Source: Sulfopaludibacter sp035551455
Lineage (GTDB): Bacteria; Acidobacteriota; Terriglobia; Bryobacterales; Bryobacteraceae
Assembly (NCBI GenBank): GCA_035551455.1
Contig: DASZMZ010000083.1
Coordinates: 13,914 to 77,913 of the forward strand
Direction of reading: 5' to 3'
Length of the DNA stretch: 64,000 bases
Made by a program: the position numbers and the translations under genes. Below the pieces are notes generated by a model. The model was given only the letters and a program-made list of their open reading frames with translations. It was not told the origin of the DNA and did no database searches. This document shows positions 1-6,863 of this stretch, piece by piece. Positions within the stretch are counted from its first letter, which is position 1. Each line of letters starts with the position of its first letter.

Positions 1-283
1 TGCGGGCATCCAGCCAGGTCAAGGTCTGCTCGGGCTTTCGCACCTCCTCATGCGGCAACGTCGACGGCACGCCAGAGAGGTCCCGATAGGCCAGCAGCAG
101 GTATCGCCGCCGAAAGTGCGGCCGCAGCACGCCCACTCGGCCGTGCGCTAAATCTTCGGGCAGCGGATTGTGATACGTGGCGAAGCGTAGTTCCGCCGGA
201 CCGGGCGAGCAGCTATCCACATAGTGCGGCGCCACCACGAGCAACAGCAGCAGACTCAGTCCGAGAATCCACCCGTGCTTCAT
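1..283 (-). CDS. hypothetical protein, partial (runs off left edge)
   Basis: The frame begins at an ATG at 283 and is open to the window edge, giving the first 94 residues of an unrecognised protein. It starts with a typical export or anchor signal (MKHGWILGLSLLLLLVVAP), followed by a soluble stretch rich in Arg, His and Pro. The start overlaps the stop of the upstream DUF3142 gene as ATGA, so the two are almost certainly translated together and may act together in the envelope. No family is recognised and the function is unknown; the C-terminus lies outside the window. Confidence 0.6.
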   Translation of the reverse strand, partial: MKHGWILGLSLLLLLVVAPHYVDSCSPGPAELRFATYHNPLPEDLAHGRVGVLRPHFRRRYLLLAYRDLSGVPSTLPHEEVRKPEQTLTWLDAR

Positions 284-999
284 TGCAACCTCCGCGCCAA
301 CTGCATTGCACCACGATATGCTTCCGCCGTCCATGGTCCCGGATGGAAGATGAAGAGGCGCCGTCCGCGGGGAACCACCGGCGCGATTTCGTCGGTCGAA
401 ACGCCCACGCTGTTCCGGCAAACGTCCAGCGAATACTCCCGCACATCCCGAGGGTCGGCCGCACCCATTCGGAACATCATCGGCACCGCGTCCACCACCG
501 GCAGACTGCGGATCCACGGATCGGCCTCGCACCACGATGCCAGCGCCGTAATCGTCAGCGGCATCGAGGGCTGCAGCCGCGCGCGCAATCCATTGAGGAA
601 TTCGGTGTACCAGGTGCGTTCGGATGCGCGAGCGTCGAAGTCGATCTCTAGCGCCCTCACCCGCGGCAGGCCGGCCGCCTTCAACACCTCGGCGACCACC
701 AACTTCGCATCCGGCAGTGGCGGCGCTTGCGATTCCAGCCGCACTACTGCGATCATCGCCGTGCCCGCCGGTACTTCGAGAGATTGGAGTCTCGGTGCGG
801 AAGTGATCGCTCCTCCGCGCCAGTTTACCGACCGCGCCAGAAATGCCACACCCACTTTGTGAGGATCCAGAAATGTCAGGTGCTCCGGATGCTCCCAGGC
901 CCACAGGAACACGCGGGGCAGGCCAGGCAGCGGGTCAGGCCGCCGGCCGCACGCGCAGGCCGCGCACAACGCCGCCAGCAGAATCGCCCGCTTTCGCAT
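280..999 (-). CDS. DUF3142 domain-containing exported protein
   Basis: A 239-residue protein with a short hydrophobic N-terminus rich in Ala and Cys (LLAALCAACACG) that looks like a signal peptide, possibly a lipoprotein signal although the lipobox is not canonical. The rest resembles the DUF3142 family: an early 'VFLWAWEHPE' strand, 'ALEIDFDAR' near residue 117 and 'TALASWCEADPWI' near 150. The family has no assigned activity; its fold resembles a TIM barrel, so a carbohydrate-related role is only a guess. It is followed by the partial gene with an ATGA overlap and preceded closely (7 bp) by the TauE/SafE gene, suggesting one transcript. Confidence 0.75.
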   Translation of the reverse strand: MRKRAILLAALCAACACGRRPDPLPGLPRVFLWAWEHPEHLTFLDPHKVGVAFLARSVNWRGGAITSAPRLQSLEVPAGTAMIAVVRLESQAPPLPDAKLVVAEVLKAAGLPRVRALEIDFDARASERTWYTEFLNGLRARLQPSMPLTITALASWCEADPWIRSLPVVDAVPMMFRMGAADPRDVREYSLDVCRNSVGVSTDEIAPVVPRGRRLFIFHPGPWTAEAYRGAMQLARRLQ

Positions 1000-1006
1000 G
1001 ACTACT

Positions 1007-1783
1007 TCATTTCTTCACGAATAGCGAGAGCGCCATAAAAAGTCCGATGCCGATAACGATTTTGCGCACCGTCTTGCCGCCCAATTTGCGCGCCGTCCCC
1101 GCGCCGCCCCATCCGCCCAGGATGGCCGCCACCGCCATCAGCAGCACGTAGGGCCAGTAGACCATGCGCGCCCAGATGAAATAAGCGGCCGCGATTCCGT
1201 TAATGCTGCCGCCCAGCACCACTTTGAGACTGTTCATCTCGTGGATATTCGTGAGTCCCTGAATGCTGAGCGCGGCCAGCATCAGAATGCCGATACCTGC
1301 TCCGAAATAGCCGCCGTACAGCCCGATGCCTAACTGGAAAAGCAGTCCCCACACCAGCCAACCGGTGGATTTTCGGGTCTCGGCATCGGCCGTCTTGAGA
1401 GCCCGCTGCACGGGTTCCTGCGCCATGAATAGCAGCGTCGCAAAGAGAATCAGGAACGGCACCAACTTGTCGAAGACGGATGCCGGAGTGAGCCGAAGCA
1501 GCAGCGCTCCCACCAGGCCGCCTACCAGGCTCGGCACCACCATGAACCAGAAGCGCGATTCCACTTCCCGCATCTCGCGCCGGTAGCCCCAGGCGCTACC
1601 CAAAGTGCCTGGCCAGATGGCCACCGTGCTGGTGGCGTTGGCCGTCACCGAATCCAGCCCCAGCCAGATCAGCGTGGGAAACGAGACCAGCGTGCCGCCG
1701 CCCGCCACTGAATTGATGGCGCCGGCCAGGAATGCCGACGCGAATGCGCCTGCTGCGTGGGGAATGTCCAACGTGGTGGTCAA
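1007..1783 (-). CDS. TauE/SafE family sulfite/anion exporter-like membrane protein
   Basis: An integral membrane protein of about 258 residues with some seven or eight hydrophobic segments. The first carries the family hallmark 'AINSVAGGGTLVSFP', with 'GIGLYGGYFGAGIGILML' in the second half, the usual duplicated TauE/SafE layout. These permeases are proposed to move sulfite, sulfoacetate or other organosulfur anions; the substrate here is unknown. The start is uncertain: a TTG at 1783 keeps the gene clear of the divergent pseudouridine synthase, while the open frame extends upstream to 1951 and could add a further hydrophobic segment. No good ribosome site is seen at either place. Confidence 0.8.
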   Translation of the reverse strand: MTTTLDIPHAAGAFASAFLAGAINSVAGGGTLVSFPTLIWLGLDSVTANATSTVAIWPGTLGSAWGYRREMREVESRFWFMVVPSLVGGLVGALLLRLTPASVFDKLVPFLILFATLLFMAQEPVQRALKTADAETRKSTGWLVWGLLFQLGIGLYGGYFGAGIGILMLAALSIQGLTNIHEMNSLKVVLGGSINGIAAAYFIWARMVYWPYVLLMAVAAILGGWGGAGTARKLGGKTVRKIVIGIGLFMALSLFVKK

Positions 1784-1839
1784 ACTTGCATTGTGGCACA
1801 GCCACCGGGCGAGGGGCGATAATAGCTGAACCACTGCAA

Positions 1840-2538
1840 ATGAAGAAACCACCCAGAAAAGGCGAAGTGCGCGTACTCTACGAAGACGATGCCGTGGTCG
1901 CGCTCGATAAACCGGCCGGACTCTCCTCCGTCCCCATCCACAAGAACACATCCACGCCGTCGGCTCTGTCCGTGCTCGCCGCGTCGCTCGCCGAGGAGCG
2001 CCGGAAGCCCTTCGTCGTCCACCGCATCGATCGTTTCACCTCCGGCGTGCTGCTTTTTGCGAAGACCGAGCGCGATCGTGAGGCGCTCATCCAGCAGTTC
2101 CTGGAGCACACGCCTGTGCGCGAATACCTCGCCGTGGTTCGCGGCAAGCTCGCTTCGCCGAAGGAGACGCTGGTCCACTATTTCCGCCGTGAGGGCATGT
2201 TCCAAAAATTGCGTCCGTCAAATGATCCCACGGCCACTCGCGCCGAGCTTCGCTACACTCTGGAGAAGCCCTTACAGGACGCTTCGCTCGTCCGCGTGGA
2301 ATTGGTCACGGGGCTGCAGAATCAAATTCGCGTCCAGTTTTCGGCCATCGGCAATCCCGTGGTCGGCGACCGCAAATATCACCCCGCGGAAGCCTCCGAA
2401 ACACACATCGACCGCGTCGCTCTTCACGCCGCGCGGCTGCGCTTCATACACCCCAGGACCAGTAAGCCGGTCACGGTCGAATGTCCGCCCCCCGCCGATT
2501 TCCGTAATCTGGTGCAGGCTCTCTCTACAAAACGCTAG
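1840..2538 (+). CDS. RNA pseudouridine synthase, RluA/RluD family
   Basis: A 232-residue enzyme predicted to isomerise uridine to pseudouridine in rRNA or tRNA. It contains the family signature 'VHRIDRFTSGVLLFAKT' around residues 60-76, whose aspartate is the catalytic nucleophile, plus 'LVTGLQNQIRVQF' and 'VVGDRKY' in the second half. There is no N-terminal S4 RNA-binding domain, so it is the short RluA-like form; the exact target site cannot be read from sequence. The ATG at 1840 is chosen because the family's first strand (VRVLYEDDAVVALDKPAG) begins a few residues later; upstream sequence overlaps the divergent gene's promoter region. Confidence 0.88.
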   Translation: MKKPPRKGEVRVLYEDDAVVALDKPAGLSSVPIHKNTSTPSALSVLAASLAEERRKPFVVHRIDRFTSGVLLFAKTERDREALIQQFLEHTPVREYLAVVRGKLASPKETLVHYFRREGMFQKLRPSNDPTATRAELRYTLEKPLQDASLVRVELVTGLQNQIRVQFSAIGNPVVGDRKYHPAEASETHIDRVALHAARLRFIHPRTSKPVTVECPPPADFRNLVQALSTKR

Positions 2539-2556
2539 TACTGCTTACAATCACGC

Positions 2557-4653
2557 TCACTGCGCGTCCTTCACGCAGCGGAAGCCCACGGTCCCGGCGC
2601 GGTCCTTCGAGGGCGCGATGAGCAGATACTTGCCGTGCTCGGTCAGCTTGTACGCTGCCGGGAAATACCAGTGCGAAGCTCCCGGACGATAGTAGCTGCC
2701 GCCGCGGAGAACCGCCGCGCGCGTGTGCTCGTCCTGCAACTCCTCCGTCCACTGCCACACATTACCAGTCATGTCCATGACGCCGAACGGGCTGGCGCCT
2801 TTCGGAAACGCATCCACCGGTGTCGCTCCGCGCAAGTCGTAGCCGTGATCCTGCTTCGGCGCGCATTCGTCGCACCAGTTGGTGCCCCACGGATACGCGC
2901 GCCCGTCCAGACCCTGCGCGGCGTACTGCCATTCCCACTCGTGCGGCAATCGTTTCCCCGCCCACTTGGCATACGCCCGCGCATCCTCCAGCGACACCCA
3001 CGTCACCGGACGCTTTTCCCAACCCTCGGGATAGGTCCCGCCTTTCCAGTCGCGGAGAAAATTGTGGTCGTCCGCGGGACGATAGTTCGACGCTCTCAGG
3101 AACTCGGCGAACTGCCCGTTCGTCACCGGGAACTTGTCGATGTCAAAGGCTGCCACCGGCACCTGCATGACGTGATGACGGCGCGGCGAATCCTCGCCGG
3201 GGTATTGCACATCCACGCCGATGTCGTCGGAGCCTTCGATCTCCACGCCGTGTACTTCGAAGCGGAAATTCGCCGCCGGAATCCGCACCATGCCCGCCGG
3301 AGTCTGCGCCGACCGCGCCGTCTTTTCCATCGGCACAATCTGCTGCGGGAGCACTCGCCACTGCTTCGGAAACGACGCCAGGGGCCGGGCGGTCAGCGCC
3401 CGCATTTCACCCAGAAATGTGGTCAGTGCCGTGTCGGCATTTTCCCGCTGCGCCAGAATCGCGCCGTAGCCCAGAGCTTCCATCCCGAAGGAAAGTACGC
3501 CATTCACAGGCTGCAATTCCACGCCGTGCCACAGGTCGTAATAGTGCATCCCCGCCTCCGCAGCCACCGGCAACTGCGGTCCTTCGATGTTGTATACCGC
3601 GCGATTCACCAGCGTCCACAGCGTCCTTCCATCTTTGGGGAATTTACTGGCAAAGACGCCGAACGCCACCGTGGGCGTGTGCGGCTCCCAGGCGCCGCTC
3701 ACCAGGTATTCGGCGAAGCGACGTTCCACCTTCGCCACGCGGCGAATCGCTTCCGCGTCGCGTTCGGTCACGCCGTTCCAGATGCCCCAGATGTTCTCCC
3801 AGGTCTCGTAGCCCACGCCGTTGAAGAACGCAGCCTGCAGATTGTCCGTCTTGTCCTTATTCCACCGGTCGCAGACGTTCACCATATGGCGCGGCTCCAG
3901 CCACTTTCCGCGGCTCACCATGGGCACGAACGGATATTTCCAATAGCCCCACGACATGCTGTTCCAGTTCAGCATCTCGTCGCCGTCCGGATACCCCTCG
4001 GGCTCGAACACCAGAGGATGGCCAACCGCGTCGGCCGCCTCCAGATACGTACGCGGCACACCGCCGAAGGTGTCGCCGTTCACGCCGTCGGCGCCAATCT
4101 CTTTCATCAGGCCGGCCAGCGTTTCCGGCATGCTGCGAGGCTCCCGGCGCGTCCCCATATCCCACGGCATCGTCGGAAACAGCACGCGCACGCCGCGCCG
4201 GTGGAAGTCCGCGATCATCTCCCGCAAGCCCGCGATCCCGCCCGGCATGTCGCGCAGCAGGTCGAACTGATTGCGATTGTCGATGCCGATATTGGGATAT
4301 ACCGGCCATAGCAGCACACTGTCGATGCCGCCGTAGCGCTTGTCCAGATCGGTCAGGAAACGGTCCACCGTGTAGCGCCGCGCCGCCGGGTCGTACAGGT
4401 AGCGATCCTCCACCATCGATTGCGGCTGCATGAAGCTGCTCTGCGCCCATTGCAGTTCGGGCCGCGCATACAGGTCGCCGTTCAGTCCCGCGCGGATACG
4501 CCGCTCCTCGCGATACTGCTGCATCTCGCGCAGCCACTCGGCCGTGTCGGCCTTGGTGGGCGGGCCGGGAAACTGCTGCCCCTGCGGCGGGTACTTCGTC
4601 TCCTGCGCCTGAATCGCCGTCAGGCACATTGCCAGCACTGCAATCCGAAACAT
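2557..4653 (-). CDS. exported TIM-barrel glycosidase-like / SUMF1-like fusion protein
   Basis: A 698-residue secreted protein with signal peptide MFRIAVLAMCLTAIQA. Residues about 60-330 resemble an alpha-amylase or alpha-galactosidase type barrel ('SVLLWPVYPNIGIDNRNQFD', 'RRGVRVLFPTMPWDMG', 'IGADGVNGDTFGG'). Residues about 450-698 are a formylglycine-generating-enzyme-like (SUMF1) domain ('FPVTNGQFAEFL', 'WAGKRLPHEWEWQYAA', 'MDMTGNVWQWTEE', 'VLRGGSYYRPG'). The paired active-site cysteines that follow this GGS motif in true sulfatase-activating enzymes are absent, so the domain is more likely structural or ligand-binding than catalytic. It is convergent with the pseudouridine synthase and divergent from the GH36-like gene. 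Substrate unknown. Confidence 0.8.
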   Translation of the reverse strand: MFRIAVLAMCLTAIQAQETKYPPQGQQFPGPPTKADTAEWLREMQQYREERRIRAGLNGDLYARPELQWAQSSFMQPQSMVEDRYLYDPAARRYTVDRFLTDLDKRYGGIDSVLLWPVYPNIGIDNRNQFDLLRDMPGGIAGLREMIADFHRRGVRVLFPTMPWDMGTRREPRSMPETLAGLMKEIGADGVNGDTFGGVPRTYLEAADAVGHPLVFEPEGYPDGDEMLNWNSMSWGYWKYPFVPMVSRGKWLEPRHMVNVCDRWNKDKTDNLQAAFFNGVGYETWENIWGIWNGVTERDAEAIRRVAKVERRFAEYLVSGAWEPHTPTVAFGVFASKFPKDGRTLWTLVNRAVYNIEGPQLPVAAEAGMHYYDLWHGVELQPVNGVLSFGMEALGYGAILAQRENADTALTTFLGEMRALTARPLASFPKQWRVLPQQIVPMEKTARSAQTPAGMVRIPAANFRFEVHGVEIEGSDDIGVDVQYPGEDSPRRHHVMQVPVAAFDIDKFPVTNGQFAEFLRASNYRPADDHNFLRDWKGGTYPEGWEKRPVTWVSLEDARAYAKWAGKRLPHEWEWQYAAQGLDGRAYPWGTNWCDECAPKQDHGYDLRGATPVDAFPKGASPFGVMDMTGNVWQWTEELQDEHTRAAVLRGGSYYRPGASHWYFPAAYKLTEHGKYLLIAPSKDRAGTVGFRCVKDAQ

Positions 4654-4774
4654 ACGCGCTCATTGTACAAGTTCCCGAGTAGAATGGACGATCGCGTTTT
4701 GCCCTCTGCGACAGCGCCACGCGCTGCCTTTTGAGGCCTTTTATGCCAGCCCGCTGACGCGCGAGAATGGGAGT

Positions 4775-6427
4775 ATGCAACGTCGCACCTTCCTGCTTGG
4801 TGCCACCACTCTCGCCGGCGTCTCCGCGCTGCCCGGCCAGCCGACCGGGCCTTCGCTGCCCGATCCGCTCCGTCCGCCCGATCTCGTCTCCGCTTATGGC
4901 GAGGGCCGGTCCTCCCTGCTCCACCTCACCCGCTCCGGTGATCGGTGGCAGGCCAACGACGTGGAAGTCACTACGGAAGTCCGTCGCGGCAAGTCCGGCC
5001 CCGAATCCGTTGTCTCCGTGACCGCTCCTAAGACCCGCCTCACTCGCCTGCGTCTGCGCTGGCACGGAGCCTTTCCCGCCGGCGCCCGCTTCCTCGGTGA
5101 CCATTGGGAACGCTCCTATGGCGATCTGGAATGGCGCGGACTCTCCGGCGAGCGCCTCATGCCCTGGTACTTCCTGGTCCACGCAGCCGCCGCCACTCAC
5201 GGATATGGCGTCAAGACCGGCGCTGCCTCCATCTGCTCCTGGCAGAGCGATGCCGGCGGCGTCACTCTCTGGCTCGATATTTCCAACGGCGGGTCGGGCG
5301 TCGAACTCGGCGACCGCCGCCTCCAGGCCGCCACCATCGTCGCGCGCACGTCTACCACTCCGCGCGCCTTTTGCCAAGCCATGTGCGAATCGCCCCGTCT
5401 ACCCGCCAAGCCGATTTACGGCAGCAACAACTGGTATTACGCCTACGGCCGCAATGTCTCATCCGCCGCTACGCTCAAAGACGCCGCACTCATGGCCGAA
5501 CTCATGCCCGCCAATTCCGGCAACGCTCCCTACGTCGTCATCGATATGGGTTGGGGCGCCGCTCGCGATGGCGCCGGCCCCACGGCACAGACCGCCAAAG
5601 AGTATCCGGATATGGCCGCGCTGGCCCGCCAGATGAAGGATCTCGGCGTGCGCCCCGGCCTCTGGACGCGACCCACGCTCACGGTCGAAAAGCGCGCCGA
5701 AAGCTGGCGGCTCCCGCCCGCCGGAGGCCGCAGTAAAGGCGAACTGATCACCCTCGACCCCAGCATTCCAGAAGCACTGGCCTACATCGCCGACGGCATT
5801 GCCACCATTCGCGGCTGGGGCTACCAGCTAATCAAACACGATTTCTCCACCTTCGATCTCACCGGCCGGTGGGGCTTCGACATGGGTCCCGACCTTACCG
5901 ACCGCGGCTGGCACTTCCAGAATCGCTCCAAGACCACCGCCGAGATCGTTGCCGACCTTTACCGCGCCATCCGCAACGCCGCGGGCGACGTCGCGCTCAT
6001 CGGTTGCAACACCGTCGGCCACCTCGCCGCCGGACTCGTCGAATCGCAGCGCATCGGCGACGATACCAGCGGCCGCGAGTGGCCGCGCACGCGCAAAATG
6101 GGCGTCAACACCCTGGCCTTCCGCATGCCGCAGCACAATACCTTCTTCGACGCCGACCCCGACTGCGTCCCCATCACGCGCGATATCCCGTGGAAGCTTA
6201 CTGCTCAATGGCTCGACCTGGTGGCGCGCAGCGGCACCGCCCTCTTCATCTCCGCCGACCCGGCCGCGGTGACGCCCGAACAGAAGCCGGCCCTCAAAGC
6301 CGCTCTCGCCGCCGCCGCCCGTCCGCAGGAGCCCGCCGTCCCGCTCGACTGGCTCGATACCACCGTGCCGGAAAACTGGCGCTTGGACGGTAAGCCCGTG
6401 CATTTCGATTGGTACGAGGCCGATTAG
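4775..6427 (+). CDS. exported alpha-galactosidase-like glycoside hydrolase (GH36/GH27-type barrel)
   Basis: A 550-residue protein with a twin-arginine-type signal (MQRRTFLLGATTLAGVSAL), suggesting export after folding. The catalytic barrel occupies about residues 205-520: 'YGSNNWYYAYG', 'YVVIDMGWG', 'LGVRPGLWTRP', then 'QLIKHDFSTFD' near residue 353, where the aspartate matches the nucleophile position of GH27/GH36 enzymes, and 'RIGDDTSG' near 428, a likely acid/base region. The N-terminal 200 residues form a beta-rich domain. The likely reaction is hydrolysis of an alpha-galactoside or similar glycan, but the family cannot be fixed by eye. The divergent neighbour at 2557-4653 is also glycosidase-like. 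Confidence 0.78.
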   Translation: MQRRTFLLGATTLAGVSALPGQPTGPSLPDPLRPPDLVSAYGEGRSSLLHLTRSGDRWQANDVEVTTEVRRGKSGPESVVSVTAPKTRLTRLRLRWHGAFPAGARFLGDHWERSYGDLEWRGLSGERLMPWYFLVHAAAATHGYGVKTGAASICSWQSDAGGVTLWLDISNGGSGVELGDRRLQAATIVARTSTTPRAFCQAMCESPRLPAKPIYGSNNWYYAYGRNVSSAATLKDAALMAELMPANSGNAPYVVIDMGWGAARDGAGPTAQTAKEYPDMAALARQMKDLGVRPGLWTRPTLTVEKRAESWRLPPAGGRSKGELITLDPSIPEALAYIADGIATIRGWGYQLIKHDFSTFDLTGRWGFDMGPDLTDRGWHFQNRSKTTAEIVADLYRAIRNAAGDVALIGCNTVGHLAAGLVESQRIGDDTSGREWPRTRKMGVNTLAFRMPQHNTFFDADPDCVPITRDIPWKLTAQWLDLVARSGTALFISADPAAVTPEQKPALKAALAAAARPQEPAVPLDWLDTTVPENWRLDGKPVHFDWYEAD

Positions 6428-6441
6428 CGGTTCGTCACCTA

Positions 6442-6490
6442 TTGACAGTCTATACAAACAGCGGTAGTCTTCTATAGGGTTTCTATAGGA
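6442..6490 (+). promoter_or_regulatory. promoter with three phased TCTATA elements upstream of padR
   Basis: A good -35 hexamer TTGACA lies at 6442-6447. TCTATA occurs at 6449-6454, 6471-6476 and 6482-6487, that is at intervals of 22 and 11 bp, so on one face of the helix. The last two sit in the longer direct repeat TTCTATAGG. The element ends 12 bp before the padR GTG. This is a plausible autoregulatory operator for the PadR protein; no -10 element stands out, so the start of transcription is uncertain. Confidence 0.45.
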
Positions 6491-6502
6491 AGGGCGGACC
6501 GC

Positions 6503-6832
6503 GTGGCCGGCAGACAAACCAATCTTTTGCAAGGCACTCTCGATCTCCTCATCTTGAAGGCGCTGGCTCTCGAGGAGATGCACGGGCTTGGCATTTCGAG
6601 CCGTATCGCGCAGATCACCAAAGGCACGTTCGTGGTGAAGCCCGGCTCGCTGTTTCCCGCCCTGCATCGCATGGAAGAGGCCGGCTGGCTCAGTTCGTCC
6701 TGGGGCGAATCCGAAAACAATCGCAAAGCCAAGTATTACCGCCTCACCGCCACCGGACGCCGGCAGTTCGAAACCGAAAGCCGCCAGTGGGAAACCATCG
6801 CCCTGGCCATGCAAAACGCGCTCGAAGCCTGA
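6503..6832 (+). CDS. PadR family transcriptional regulator
   Basis: A 109-residue winged-helix DNA-binding protein of the short PadR type: 'LDLLILKALALEEMHG' forms the first helices, 'VKPGSLFPALHRMEEAG' the recognition helix and start of the wing, and 'NRKAKYYRLTATGRRQ' the wing strand with the typical Y-x-L-T-x-x-G. The C-terminal helix for dimerisation is short. It starts with GTG. The permease gene follows after 31 bp, and the PadR-permease pair is a recurrent arrangement in acidobacteria, where PadR is assumed to repress its own operon; an inducer cannot be deduced. Confidence 0.9.
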   Translation: MAGRQTNLLQGTLDLLILKALALEEMHGLGISSRIAQITKGTFVVKPGSLFPALHRMEEAGWLSSSWGESENNRKAKYYRLTATGRRQFETESRQWETIALAMQNALEA

Positions 6833-6863
6833 ACGGAGGAGCCTGAACAGAGGAGTTTGAACC

